This document shows positions 44,310-53,786 of a stretch of DNA of 64,000 nt, one piece after another; position 1 is the stretch's first letter, and every line of letters begins with the position of its first letter. The DNA comes from a virus, in IMG/VR virus record IMGVR_UViG_3300033153_007660, positions 1 through 64,000 of that record; one strand, written 5' to 3'. The position numbers were made by a program, and so were the translations under genes. Under the pieces are notes generated by a model that was given only the letters and a program-made list of their open reading frames with translations, did not search any database and was not told the origin of the DNA.

Positions 44310-47300
44310 CGATTACTTTGCCTACCGATGTGAGAGAGGCCTTTATGACCGAGGCTTCAATGACAATCCTGAATATACAAGTCGCCTGGAGTTTGAGATG
44401 AAGACCATCATCAAGATGGGCTTCGCTGGATACTTCCTCATCGTTCAAGACTTCATCCAATGGGCAAGAGACAACGACATCTATGTTGGTCCTGGTCGCG
44501 GTAGTGCAGCTGGGAGTCTTGTCTCCTACTGCCTCACCATCACAGACATGGACCCAATCAGGTGGGGGCTTCTGTTCGAGAGGTTCCTCAATCCATCTCG
44601 TATCTCTATGCCTGACATCGATGTGGACTTTGAGAAGGGACCACGCGAGAAGGTAATCCAGTACGTCATAGAGAAGTACGGGGTCGACAGAGTAGCTCAC
44701 ATTGGTACCTTCAACATGAAGAGAGCCAAGGCCTCTGTCAGAAGCATCGCTAAGATCCTCGGTCATCCCTATGCAGTAGGTGATCAGCTAGCCAAGCTCT
44801 GTCTTGCTCCTGTCCACGGGAAGGGTGTACCTCTGTCCGATAGCATCAAGAGAGTCCCAGAGCTCAATGCTTACCGTCGTACAAATTCAACACAAGGGGA
44901 GGTCCTTCGATGGGCAGAAAAGGTGGAGGATCATATAAGCAATGTGGGTGTCCACGCCTCCGGTGTGGTAATCAGCAATACGGACATGACGAGCAGCGTC
45001 CCCCTGTTTCTCGGAAAAGGCGGAGAAAGAACGACCCAATGGGAGATGAACAACATCGAGGAAGTGGGTCTGATCAAGTTCGACTTTCTGGGGCTGGATG
45101 CTCTGACGAAGATTCATGATTGCGTAGATCTAGTTCGCGAACAGCATGATGTGAGAATATGCATCAGAGACATAGACATCAAAGATGACGAGGTCTATGA
45201 GAAGCTGCGTAGCGGAGACCAGGTAGGCATCTTCCAGCTGGAAGCTAGCGGAGGTATGCAGGACCTATTGGTACAGATTCGCCCAACATGCCTTGATGAT
45301 CTCACGGCTCTAGTGGCAATCTACCGGCCAGGTCCGATGACCTCAGCCTACAAGGATACATACTTAGAGGTACGCGCAGGCAATCGGCTAGCAGAGTATC
45401 TGGTTCCAGAACTCGAATCTATCCTTTCCCCAACCAATGGCTGGCTAATCTACCAAGAACAATGTTGTCCCGAAGGCTCCCCCATCTGGACTGACAAAGG
45501 TCCCGTCTCGATAGAAGACATTAAAACAGGGGACAAGGTACAGGTATGTGGATATTATGACGAAGTAACTGACACAGCCTATACTGGAATGAAAGAATGT
45601 TTAGAGATAGAAACTTCTGCTGGAGTCTTCTCGTGTACACCAGACCATAAGGTGCTAGCCTATAATCCTCTAACTAATTCAGATGAATTCATAGAGGCTT
45701 CTTCCCTAAAAGAATCACAGCTTATTCGCAAGGTGAGTATAAACCATATGTGCAATACTTCCCTTGCATTTGAGGCGGACCAGACAGACCTGATAGGAGA
45801 ATCTTACCGAGTAGGAGTTCTTCTCGGAGATGGGTGTGTCACCAAAAGCTGTACAATAGCTACAGGGACACAAGAATTTGCTGATTATCTAGCTAAGGTT
45901 TTCAAACCATGGGGAGAAGTAGTAAAATATTTTCACGAAAGATGCTGGTATATAAGTGTTAAAAGAAAGGGAGGAAGGGGACCATCAGTTAAAAAAGGAG
46001 AATTCCGGTCCCCAGTAATGGAGAAACTAAACGAGTATAGATTGTTAGGAAAAACAGCACAAGAGAAACGAATTCCTTCTTTTGTAAGACAAAGTAAATC
46101 GTTACTGGCGGCTTGTATACGAGGATTGATAGATACTGATGGCTCTGTTCTCCCAGGAAAACCATGGCATATAACCAGCACTTCTCCCCAATTAATCAAT
46201 GATATTAGTTGGGCCATGAACCAACTAGGGATCAGTCATGTTACTCGAACTAATCGTATATACTTCAGTAACCTTGAACAACTCCGTTGGACAGAATATG
46301 GTTTCAAGAGTTTACCTTATGAGGGCAGAGAAGATGAATCACAAGTCTATCCGCGCAAACGTATCAACTCTTTTATAGACCGAAGAAGAAAACAAACAGA
46401 GTCAATTAAAGATGCTTGTTTCAGGCAAAACTACAGTTATGACAAATATAACAGCAAGCTTCCCTGGATCAGGAAAAGCTCTATCCCTAGTCTGATACTG
46501 ACACAGTTACAAATAGAAGAATCTCCATTTTATACCTATGTAAAAAATATCCAGCACGCTGGAACAAGAAGAGTATATGACATTACTACCAAGCATTCAC
46601 ACCAGTTCAATGTGTCAGGACATATAGTTCACAACTGCATGCACATCGCTAAGAACCTCTGTGGATACACAGGAGCTGAAGCTGATGATCTGCGCAAGGC
46701 TATTGGAAAGAAGATCCCAGAGAAGATGGCCAAGCATGAGCCTAAGTTCAAAGAGGGCTGGGTCAAGAATGGTCTTCCCAAAGCAGAGGGCAACACTCTA
46801 TGGGAGGACATGGTTAGCTTCGCCAGCTATGGTTTCAATAAATCACACGCTGCTGCCTATGCCATGATCACCTACCAGACTGCCTGGCTAAAGACATACT
46901 ACCCAACAGAGTACATGTGCGCAGCTATGATCTCTGATGCAGGTGACAAAGATCAGATGATCAAGTACCTGGCCGAGTGCAAGAGACTAGGCATCAAGGT
47001 CCTCCCACCTGACATCAATAACAGCAGGGCCACGTTCCACGTTGACGGGCCAGAGCTAGTCAGGTTCGGGCTAGGTCCTATCAAGAACCTGGGGGCTGGC
47101 TCCCTTGATATCATCAAGGAGAGGACAGAGGGTGGCCTCTTCACAGACATCCGTAACTTCTGTGAGAGAGTAGACACCAGTGCTGTCAACAGCAAGAAGG
47201 TAGACTCCCTCATCAAGGCTGGAGCCTTTGACAGCTTCGGTGTGACTCGTGCAGCTCTGCTTGCTTCCATCCCTCTCATCTGGGAGCACAAGAAGCAACA

Positions 47301-48105
47301 GAAGGCCTACTCGAGTAAGCTGAACACATATGCAAAGAAGCTGGCAGCATGTGAGCAACGAGAGAAAGACATTGAAGATGGGAAGCTCTCTGAGAAAGGG
47401 AAGAAGCTCCGTACTCTCAAGCCTCCTGTGAGACCAGTCCCACCAGCATGGCCAGAGCTATCCGAGCTCGACGAGTCTCCCAAAGAAATCATTCAAGCGG
47501 ATGAGCATGACCTCCTCGGCTTCTACGTCTCGTCCCACCCGTTGGATGGAGTGATGACAGGAGCGTTTGGCCAGAAGTTCAATGCTATTGAAGACGTCAA
47601 GCAAATGAACACTGGGACGAAAGTTTCGTTAGCGGTGGTTATTACCAAGCACAGTGAGATTACAACAGCAAAGAAGAAGAAACAAATGTCGTTCCCTACG
47701 CTAGAAGATATGACAGGGAGCATCGATTCCATTTGTTTCCCCAATGTTTATGATAAGTGTGGTCACCTACTAGATGACCCAAGACCAATGGAGATCAATG
47801 GGAGAGTAGATGTAACAGAGGCAGATGACGGTAGAATCACTAAGATAATGATCAGCAGAATAGTTCCGCTGAAAGCAGAGATCACCAGAGATATACCAGA
47901 GAGGATAGAGACAACAGTCAAGGCAACAAGAGTCAAAGACTTCTTGGCCCTGATAGAAAAGTACAAAGGAACTCTGCACGAGGTGCGAGTAGCATTCCAG
48001 ACAGAGAGTGGGATGCAAGCAAGATGCCCAGTTGTAGTGAAGATAGGAAACTACAAGGGAGCATTTATGCGAGAGCTAGCAAAGTTGGACAATGAACACG
48101 AATAA
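44296..48105 (+). CDS. dnaE: DNA polymerase III alpha, polymerase core with intein (split gene)
   Basis: 1269 aa, of which 391 are an intein. Begins inside the fingers/palm region (M-S-Q-L-N-D-Y-F-A). G-P-G-R-G-S-A-A-G and the catalytic M-P-D-I-D-V-D-F-E are intact; K-F-D-F-L-G-L-D supplies the third Asp. After the intein, F-N-K-S-H-A-A-A-Y, HhH and an OB-fold (about 1090-1170) follow. With the PHP part the total without intein is about 1212 aa, normal for DnaE. Replicates the phage genome; an own clamp is not seen in the window. Confidence 0.93.
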   Translation: MSQLNDYFAYRCERGLYDRGFNDNPEYTSRLEFEMKTIIKMGFAGYFLIVQDFIQWARDNDIYVGPGRGSAAGSLVSYCLTITDMDPIRWGLLFERFLNPSRISMPDIDVDFEKGPREKVIQYVIEKYGVDRVAHIGTFNMKRAKASVRSIAKILGHPYAVGDQLAKLCLAPVHGKGVPLSDSIKRVPELNAYRRTNSTQGEVLRWAEKVEDHISNVGVHASGVVISNTDMTSSVPLFLGKGGERTTQWEMNNIEEVGLIKFDFLGLDALTKIHDCVDLVREQHDVRICIRDIDIKDDEVYEKLRSGDQVGIFQLEASGGMQDLLVQIRPTCLDDLTALVAIYRPGPMTSAYKDTYLEVRAGNRLAEYLVPELESILSPTNGWLIYQEQCCPEGSPIWTDKGPVSIEDIKTGDKVQVCGYYDEVTDTAYTGMKECLEIETSAGVFSCTPDHKVLAYNPLTNSDEFIEASSLKESQLIRKVSINHMCNTSLAFEADQTDLIGESYRVGVLLGDGCVTKSCTIATGTQEFADYLAKVFKPWGEVVKYFHERCWYISVKRKGGRGPSVKKGEFRSPVMEKLNEYRLLGKTAQEKRIPSFVRQSKSLLAACIRGLIDTDGSVLPGKPWHITSTSPQLINDISWAMNQLGISHVTRTNRIYFSNLEQLRWTEYGFKSLPYEGREDESQVYPRKRINSFIDRRRKQTESIKDACFRQNYSYDKYNSKLPWIRKSSIPSLILTQLQIEESPFYTYVKNIQHAGTRRVYDITTKHSHQFNVSGHIVHNCMHIAKNLCGYTGAEADDLRKAIGKKIPEKMAKHEPKFKEGWVKNGLPKAEGNTLWEDMVSFASYGFNKSHAAAYAMITYQTAWLKTYYPTEYMCAAMISDAGDKDQMIKYLAECKRLGIKVLPPDINNSRATFHVDGPELVRFGLGPIKNLGAGSLDIIKERTEGGLFTDIRNFCERVDTSAVNSKKVDSLIKAGAFDSFGVTRAALLASIPLIWEHKKQQKAYSSKLNTYAKKLAACEQREKDIEDGKLSEKGKKLRTLKPPVRPVPPAWPELSELDESPKEIIQADEHDLLGFYVSSHPLDGVMTGAFGQKFNAIEDVKQMNTGTKVSLAVVITKHSEITTAKKKKQMSFPTLEDMTGSIDSICFPNVYDKCGHLLDDPRPMEINGRVDVTEADDGRITKIMISRIVPLKAEITRDIPERIETTVKATRVKDFLALIEKYKGTLHEVRVAFQTESGMQARCPVVVKIGNYKGAFMRELAKLDNEHE
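45463..46635 (+). mobile_element. Intein with LAGLIDADG endonuclease in DnaE
   Basis: Inserted in the conserved Y-Q-E-Q-x-M-x-I-A segment: extein Y-Q-E-Q, intein C-C-P-E-G-S-P-I ... I-V-H-N, extein C-M-H-I-A. Y-R-V-G-V-L-L-G-D-G and C-I-R-G-L-I-D-T-D-G are LAGLIDADG motifs. DNA is more AT-rich than the flanks. Confidence 0.92.
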
Positions 48106-48241
48106 CATGCTCGTCCCAATGGGAATCGGTATAGCAATAGGTGGTGGACTGCTGTGGGTACTAGTAGAACTATGGCCTCTACTGCTAATTGGTGGTGGAC
48201 TTCTCCTCGCATTCAAACAGATGATAAACCAGAACACCTAG
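48092..48241 (+). CDS. Small membrane protein, 49 aa
   Basis: ATG 48092 overlaps dnaE (ATG 48107 is in frame). Almost entirely hydrophobic with Gly-rich turns (IGGGLLWVLVELWPLLLIGG): two short or one long TM segment. Not recognised. Confidence 0.6.
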   Translation: MNTNNMLVPMGIGIAIGGGLLWVLVELWPLLLIGGGLLLAFKQMINQNT

Positions 48242-48250
48242 GAGCCTCCA

Positions 48251-49420
48251 ATGATTTGGAATGATGAACAGCTGGACTTTTTGAGACAGCACCTAACATT
48301 CAATACCAAAGAAATCTATATGCTGTACGAGGAGGAGTATGGATCTGGTCACCGTAGCTACGACTCTGTGCAGAAGAAGATCAAGGTACTGCGGGACGCC
48401 TTTGATCCAGAAGAGATTGAGCACGATGATGACGATGAAGTCAACTCTCGCCTAGCCGCCTTGCTAGGAGAAGAGAGTCATCTCTATATCCCAGCAGTTA
48501 CTTCCAAGATGAAGTCGCTCCTCACTATGAGGACCAAGGCCTGGCTCGAGGGAATGATTGAGACCTCAAAGAAGCTAGACTTCCCTCCTGCAAGAGCTCC
48601 AGTAGAAGGCAAGGACAGTACCCTGTGCATACTATTATCTGACCTCCACTTTGGACAACAGACTAAGTGGTATAACCTAGAGAAGGCAAGAGAGCGCCTA
48701 CTCTCTATGGCTCCTGAAATCCACCAAAGAATGAGGGGCCACAAGATCGATGAGATCGCTCTAGCGATAGTAGGAGACACAGTAGAGGGAGAGGACATCT
48801 ATCCTACTCAGGCTTCCCATGTACTATGTTCTACTATCGACCAGGTGATGGCATGTGCTGAAGCTCTGTGGGAACTACTGGTCCTTCTCCGTAAGCTATT
48901 CAAGGTCCCGGTGAGGGTGATCTGCGTCCCAGGTAATCATGGTCGCGCAGGGAAGACAGTATCAGAGAAGACCAACTGGGACAATGTTGTCTACCACAGC
49001 ATCCGCTTGTTGATGAGGCATTACAAGGACTCTGACCTGTCCCTAGAATGTGACTTCAATCCGTTCAGGACCTTTACGGTCAAGGACAAGAAAGGCCTTG
49101 CCTATCATGAGGGCGTGAAGCACTCAGGGACACCAGCAATGCAAGTAAAGATTGCAGGCTGGATGTTCAACTGGGAGTGTGACTTCATGGTTCATGGGCA
49201 CTTCCATGAATGGAAGGTGGGCGACTGGAACGGGAAGATCATAGTGTCCAACGGATCCCTAGTGGGTCCCAATGACCTGTCCGACAGGTTAGCTAAGGAT
49301 ACTCCAGCTAGGCAAGCCTACTGGTTGGTCACTCCCGGTGAACCTCTACACAGCTTCGGCTTCGTAGAATGGAAAGAAGAAGATGAAGTACCACATAACG
49401 AAGAAGAGCACAAACAGTAA
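48251..49420 (+). CDS. Calcineurin-like metallophosphoesterase, 389 aa
   Basis: An N-terminal helical domain (1-110) with a helix-turn character, then L-S-D-L-H-F-G, V-G-D-T-V-E-G, P-G-N-H-G and V-H-G-H-F-H-E, the complete di-metal site. May act on nucleic acids (SbcD/Mre11 style) or nucleotides. AGGAG is present in the leader. Overlaps the next gene by 38 nt. Confidence 0.9.
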   Translation: MIWNDEQLDFLRQHLTFNTKEIYMLYEEEYGSGHRSYDSVQKKIKVLRDAFDPEEIEHDDDDEVNSRLAALLGEESHLYIPAVTSKMKSLLTMRTKAWLEGMIETSKKLDFPPARAPVEGKDSTLCILLSDLHFGQQTKWYNLEKARERLLSMAPEIHQRMRGHKIDEIALAIVGDTVEGEDIYPTQASHVLCSTIDQVMACAEALWELLVLLRKLFKVPVRVICVPGNHGRAGKTVSEKTNWDNVVYHSIRLLMRHYKDSDLSLECDFNPFRTFTVKDKKGLAYHEGVKHSGTPAMQVKIAGWMFNWECDFMVHGHFHEWKVGDWNGKIIVSNGSLVGPNDLSDRLAKDTPARQAYWLVTPGEPLHSFGFVEWKEEDEVPHNEEEHKQ

Positions 49421-50102
49421 GACAGGCCCTATCCCTGTCACTACCAGCCCTCGAGACACCTGTCCCAAGCGTTGCCCACTAAAGGATAGTGGCTGCTATG
49501 CTGATGGTGGACCTCTGCGCTACCACTGGGACGAAGTAAGCAAGGAAAACAGAGGAGAGGACTGGGCTACATTCATAGCTAAAATCAGGGAGCTTCCTGA
49601 TGGTCAGCTATGGAGACATAACCAGGCCGGGGATCTAAAAGGAAAGAGCCGATCACTAAGGATTGACAAGCAAGCGCTAAACCAGCTATGCTCCGCTAAC
49701 GAGAAGAAGAGAGGGTTCACGTATACCCACTATCAGGTTCTCGAACCTGGACTTACTTCGGAGTGGAACAAAGATGCCATTAGCAAAGCTAACGCTCGAG
49801 GCTTTACTGTCAATCTTTCTGCCGATTCTTTGGGAGAAGCTGATCGATTGGCTGAGCTCAACATCGGACCGGTTACTACAACGGTACCAAGCACGACAAC
49901 TAGCACGACTCTACGTACACCTGGTGGCCGCAAAGTCCTAGTCTGTCCTGCTGCACGCAATGACAAGAAGAGACCTACCTGTGAGGCCTGTGGCCTCTGT
50001 GCTACCCAGCGAAAAGCAATCATTGGCTTCCCTGCCCATGGCTTTAGAAAAGCAACCATTGATCAAAGCCTTGACCGCATGCAAGCGGTGATGGAGGACT
50101 AA
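49383..50102 (+). CDS. Conserved Cys-rich phage protein (DUF7227-like), 239 aa
   Basis: Start M-K-Y-H-I-T-K-K-S-T-N-S-K-T-G, C-P-K-R-C-P-L...G-C-Y-A, and G-Q-L-W-R-H-N-Q-A-G-D-L-K-G are familiar from a family in phages and plasmids that I recall as DUF7227. The C-terminus has another Cys group (C-E-A-C-G-L-C). Probably binds a metal or Fe-S cluster. Function unknown. Confidence 0.8.
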   Translation: MKYHITKKSTNSKTGPIPVTTSPRDTCPKRCPLKDSGCYADGGPLRYHWDEVSKENRGEDWATFIAKIRELPDGQLWRHNQAGDLKGKSRSLRIDKQALNQLCSANEKKRGFTYTHYQVLEPGLTSEWNKDAISKANARGFTVNLSADSLGEADRLAELNIGPVTTTVPSTTTSTTLRTPGGRKVLVCPAARNDKKRPTCEACGLCATQRKAIIGFPAHGFRKATIDQSLDRMQAVMED

Positions 50103-50106
50103 GTTC

Positions 50107-50172
50107 GTGAATGCCTCTATCTGTACAGAACAGTACCAACCGGACAATGCTCCGATAGTAGTGGACATCTAA
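50107..50172 (+). CDS. Possible leader peptide, 21 aa
   Basis: GTG-started frame whose TAA overlaps the dCMP deaminase ATG (TAATG). Too short to judge by content; the overlap is the only support. Confidence 0.3.
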   Translation: MNASICTEQYQPDNAPIVVDI

Positions 50173-50690
50173 TGAGAACAGACAGAACAACCTGGGACGA
50201 CACCAACATGCTCATAGCTATGGTTATGGCAAGACGTAGTCCTGATCCTAATACATGTGTTGGAACCTATGTAGTAGGGCCAGACAACAGGCCTCTAGGT
50301 ATAGGGTACAACGGGACCCCAAAGGGTATCTCTCCTTCTCGTATCCCCTGGAACAGAGATTGGGCAAAGGGCTCAGATGACCAGCTAAACACCAAGTACC
50401 CGTACATAGAGCATGCCGAGAGGAACGCAATAGGTAATTCCAAGGCAGACCTTACTGGCGCAAAGTTATATGCTACACTGTACCCATGTGACAGCTGTGC
50501 CAAGGCTATCATACAGGCAGGAATCAAAGAAGTAATCTACCTCGACAACAAGTACGAAGACCAATGGTTTACCAAAGCGGCAGCATGGATGTTGTCAGAA
50601 GTAGATATCCACACGAGGCAACACCAATGGCACCAGTCGATTCTCTCGAACCTGGAAACAATTCAAAACACTATTCATTCGATGATCTAG
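50172..50690 (+). CDS. dCMP deaminase
   Basis: 172 aa. E-H-A-E-R-N-A and Y-P-C-D-S-C zinc motifs (His, two Cys, catalytic Glu) define the deoxycytidylate deaminase family; it makes dUMP for dTMP synthesis. Overlaps the next gene by 64 nt. Confidence 0.93.
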   Translation: MRTDRTTWDDTNMLIAMVMARRSPDPNTCVGTYVVGPDNRPLGIGYNGTPKGISPSRIPWNRDWAKGSDDQLNTKYPYIEHAERNAIGNSKADLTGAKLYATLYPCDSCAKAIIQAGIKEVIYLDNKYEDQWFTKAAAWMLSEVDIHTRQHQWHQSILSNLETIQNTIHSMI

Positions 50691-51049
50691 TTCTCTGTGG
50701 TTACGGAAGACCGAGGGACATAACAGGCTTCTCTCTTCGAGAAGCAGTGCCTCAGTTTGACTGGGCTAAGGGCAAAAGAGTAGTTGAAATCTCCTTTTCG
50801 AGAAAAGAATACTTAGATGGGGGAATGCCTAATGGCCCATATTCAATCATAATTCACTCAGTAACAAACAGAGAAGTACTACTCTCTGAACTCTACATCG
50901 TAGATATAGTTGGAGACACACTAGCCCTGATAGGCGCGGCAGACCAATCACTCATTGCATTCGAAGAGAAGATAAAAAGGATGGAAGAAGAGGAGCGAAA
51001 GCACCCCGGTCTCGTACGAATGAGACTAATGGTGCAGGAGGATGAGTAA
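50627..51049 (+). CDS. Hypothetical protein, 140 aa
   Basis: Start ATG 50627 (MAPVDSLEPG) lies inside dCMP deaminase; no later in-frame ATG gives a sensible protein. Beta-rich with a helical acidic end. Not recognised. phoH starts directly after. Confidence 0.68.
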   Translation: MAPVDSLEPGNNSKHYSFDDLVLCGYGRPRDITGFSLREAVPQFDWAKGKRVVEISFSRKEYLDGGMPNGPYSIIIHSVTNREVLLSELYIVDIVGDTLALIGAADQSLIAFEEKIKRMEEEERKHPGLVRMRLMVQEDE

Positions 51050-51916
51050 GTGGCACAATCTTACACTGGAGTCAGAGTAATAGAGGTTAGACCAGAAATT
51101 ATCAGCGAGCTCTACAGTGAGAAGTCCATTAGCGTCAATTTCAACAAGAACTACAAGTTCTTCCAGAACGAATACATAGTAGTCAAGTCAGGCGGACAGC
51201 AGTCAGCTCTCACCAGGGTGGTAGGAGATAAGCTGGCTCTGCTACGCTTTCCAGATAGCTTCGCGGTTAGTGGAGTCTCTCCACGCAACAAAGAGCAAAA
51301 GATGGCCTTCGATGCCCTCATAGATGATCGTATCAAGGTCGTAGTACTAACGGGAAAGGCAGGGACAGGAAAGACCTTGCTCACCCTTGCAGCAGCACTG
51401 CACAAGATAGAAGAGAAACAGAACACCTTCAAGAAGATCATCCTGACCCGCCCAATGTCCTGGGTAGGGAAGCATGGTCTAGGAGCTCTCCCTGGTGATG
51501 TCGACGAGAAGTTCGGTCCATACCTAGAGAACTACATGTGCAACATCTCTCACCTCTTGGGTGATGATGAACGTAAGATAGGCATAGCAACTGATGCGTA
51601 CAACATGGAGTTCGTTCCTCTCCAGCTGATCAGGGGAGCTAGCTGGGCTAACACCTGGATCATAGCTGACGAGTGTCAGGTGCTAGACTTCCAGGAGTTC
51701 GTTGCCCTGGGGACTAGAGTAGGAGAGGGGTCAAAGATAGTGATCATGGGAGACCTCGGACAAAGAGACGAGAAGATACCTAAAGAGAAGACGGGTATCT
51801 ACAGGTTCATCAATGATCGCAACGTACAAGAGAGTCAACTAGTGGCTTCTCTAGAGCTTCTCAAGTGTGAGCGCAGCGCAGTAGCTGAGCTCTTTGCCTC
51901 AGTATTCAATGTCTAA
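51050..51916 (+). CDS. phoH: PhoH family ATPase
   Basis: 288 aa from GTG. Walker A T-G-K-A-G-T-G-K-T near residue 101, R-P-M-S-W-V-G, W-I-I-A-D-E-C-Q Walker B and I-V-I-M-G-D-L-G-Q match the PhoH/RNA-helicase-like ATPases common in phages. Precise role unknown, probably RNA related. Confidence 0.93.
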   Translation: MAQSYTGVRVIEVRPEIISELYSEKSISVNFNKNYKFFQNEYIVVKSGGQQSALTRVVGDKLALLRFPDSFAVSGVSPRNKEQKMAFDALIDDRIKVVVLTGKAGTGKTLLTLAAALHKIEEKQNTFKKIILTRPMSWVGKHGLGALPGDVDEKFGPYLENYMCNISHLLGDDERKIGIATDAYNMEFVPLQLIRGASWANTWIIADECQVLDFQEFVALGTRVGEGSKIVIMGDLGQRDEKIPKEKTGIYRFINDRNVQESQLVASLELLKCERSAVAELFASVFNV

Positions 51917-52156
51917 ATGGCTTTTGATAGTATAGGAAGGTACACAATGCCAAGAGATTTTCCTATCATTGCTTCAAAGGGAGAGGTGAGGTTCGACACA
52001 GAAACTGCAACCTTCTGGATGTATGATGAGGGATGGCAGAACCTTGGACTCACTAAAGAAGAGGCCACTACTCTTCAGAGTAAATATAAGGAAAATCTTG
52101 CTCAGCTAGAAACCAAGCTCAAGAAGGATTATCTAGACGAGAAGATGAAAGGTTAG
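51917..52156 (+). CDS. Hypothetical protein ending YLDEKMKG, 79 aa
   Basis: Starts directly after phoH. The ending D-Y-L-D-E-K-M-K-G nearly matches that of the next protein. A middle coiled-coil helix precedes it. Not recognised. Confidence 0.72.
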   Translation: MAFDSIGRYTMPRDFPIIASKGEVRFDTETATFWMYDEGWQNLGLTKEEATTLQSKYKENLAQLETKLKKDYLDEKMKG

Positions 52157-52159
52157 CAG

Positions 52160-52381
52160 ATGCTTCCTAAATTCCCAGAGCACGGGGATGTCGGTCTCGA
52201 TGACGAGACGCCCATGTTCTACGACGGATACGCTAAAGAATGGTTACCTATCCTTATCAACAGTAAGGGAGAAGCGTGGACCAGAAGAGACCTAATCCCT
52301 AGAGGATACATCTGTGAGCTGATTCAAGAGGAGATAGTTGTTCCCCAACCAAACTATCTGGATCAGAAAATGAAAGGCTAG
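52160..52381 (+). CDS. Hypothetical protein ending YLDQKMKG, 73 aa
   Basis: Different body from the preceding protein but the same ending (N-Y-L-D-Q-K-M-K-G), so either the C-terminal segment was duplicated or both carry a short signal. Contains G-D-V-G-L-D-D-E-T. Not recognised. Confidence 0.72.
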   Translation: MLPKFPEHGDVGLDDETPMFYDGYAKEWLPILINSKGEAWTRRDLIPRGYICELIQEEIVVPQPNYLDQKMKG

Positions 52382-52383
52382 TA

Positions 52384-53034
52384 ATGAGACCCATCGAAAA
52401 CAAGGACGAAGTAGAATTCGTCAGTACAGAGAGTTTGCGCCTGTCCCTAACAAGTAGGGGATGCAGGCTTTGTGAGCTGGGATTCCAGCCCGAGATCAAT
52501 GGCTGTTGTGTGGCCAGAGGACCTGACTCTGCGATCAAGATGATCGTAGGTGAGGCCCCTGGAAAAGAGGAAGACTCTACACGTCAACCCTTCACTGGCC
52601 CTGCCGGTAAGCTTCTAGATGAAATCTGGAATGCTGTTGGCATGAAGACCAGTGACTGGTACCTCACCAACGTGGTCTTATGTAGACCGGTAGCCAAGAA
52701 GGATTCAGGGAAGGAAAACCACACACCTCACGTGGCACAGAGGCGCAACTGTAGACCGTTCCTAGACGCTCAGATTTCGCTTGTGAAGCCCAAAATCATC
52801 GTCACCCTGGGCAAGGTAGCATCAGAGGCCATCCTGGGCCCTGACATGGTCCCTAGGATCGGTGACGTAAGAGGTAAAATCTTTAGGGAGTTCAAGGCTT
52901 TGGTGTTCCCAATGCTACACCCAGCTGCTATACTCCACTCTTCATCTAACCCCAAACAGATGAAGAAGTACAAGCAACAAACCTGGGATGATGTACGATC
53001 CCTCAAGAGACTAATTGATAAGGAGAACATCTAA
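52384..53034 (+). CDS. Uracil-DNA glycosylase, family 4-like
   Basis: 216 aa. G-E-A-P-G-K-E-E-D (catalytic loop), F-T-G-P-A-G-K-L-L, L-T-N-V-V-L-C-R-P and M-L-H-P-A-A define the family. Cys residues at G-C-R-L-C and N-C-R-P-F-L fit the family 4 Fe-S cluster. Removes uracil from DNA, apt beside dCMP deaminase. Confidence 0.93.
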   Translation: MRPIENKDEVEFVSTESLRLSLTSRGCRLCELGFQPEINGCCVARGPDSAIKMIVGEAPGKEEDSTRQPFTGPAGKLLDEIWNAVGMKTSDWYLTNVVLCRPVAKKDSGKENHTPHVAQRRNCRPFLDAQISLVKPKIIVTLGKVASEAILGPDMVPRIGDVRGKIFREFKALVFPMLHPAAILHSSSNPKQMKKYKQQTWDDVRSLKRLIDKENI

Positions 53035-53035
53035 A

Positions 53036-53563
53036 ATGGATGACAACGTAATCGATCTACCGACCTCGAGAACAGAGGACAATACAACTGAGCCAGCAGC
53101 TCCAGTCGTAGAGAACCTAGAGGATCAGCTAGAGAAGCGGTCCGAGAAGAGTGCAGAGTTCATGGTTGATCTCATGGACAAGCAGCGCAAGGAAGGCCTC
53201 GAACTACTTCTCAAGAAGCTCGAGGGACTGAGCAGCAGCCGCGAGGTCCTTGACGATGCAAAGGCTGAGAATGTTACCAGGTTCCTGGGACAGGGACTAG
53301 GGGCTAGCTCTCAGACCCTTCAGGCACTGAGTGCATTGATCGATGTGCTTGTTCATGATGTCGGTGTTACCGTCCAGAACATCCATCGCCACGCAATGGG
53401 ACTAGAGCAGATCTCTACTCATCTCCAAGCGCTAATGAACCTCGCCCTTGAGAAGGGCATCGTTACCGAGGAAGAGATGAGGGAAGAGGTAGGGAAGGTC
53501 CTGAATCCAGAACCTCCTACCAGTCCTGAGAAGGAAGACGAGTCTGTTACAGAGGAGGTGTAA
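53036..53563 (+). CDS. Hypothetical coiled-coil protein, 175 aa
   Basis: Acidic disordered ends and a helical middle (about 35-145). ATG 53036 directly follows the UDG stop. Last gene of the + strand run; its end overlaps the converging - strand gene by 17 nt. Not recognised. Confidence 0.75.
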   Translation: MDDNVIDLPTSRTEDNTTEPAAPVVENLEDQLEKRSEKSAEFMVDLMDKQRKEGLELLLKKLEGLSSSREVLDDAKAENVTRFLGQGLGASSQTLQALSALIDVLVHDVGVTVQNIHRHAMGLEQISTHLQALMNLALEKGIVTEEEMREEVGKVLNPEPPTSPEKEDESVTEEV

Positions 53564-53786
53564 AGGTCAGCTCAATATACTGGCCTGCTACATAATGCAT
53601 CTCTGTAATTAGAGGCTTACTTCGTAGCACATGAGCGAGTGTCTGCGCCACCTCATCGATGGATCGCTTATGCAGGTCCTCGATGCCAGGTGGGTAGACA
53701 CGCTCGGTCTTACTTCCACCACTCTTTCCCTGCTCACTCAACATCTCTCTCACATGATCAGACTGATCTCTTTTATGCATTACCAT
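53547..53786 (-). CDS. Hypothetical protein, 79 aa
   Basis: Last gene of the - strand block, convergent with the + strand. ATG at 53786 (or 53780) overlaps the end of the sigma-like gene by 14 nt. Basic, ending in a beta segment. Not recognised. Confidence 0.7.
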   Translation of the reverse strand: MVMHKRDQSDHVREMLSEQGKSGGSKTERVYPPGIEDLHKRSIDEVAQTLAHVLRSKPLITEMHYVAGQYIELTFTPPL

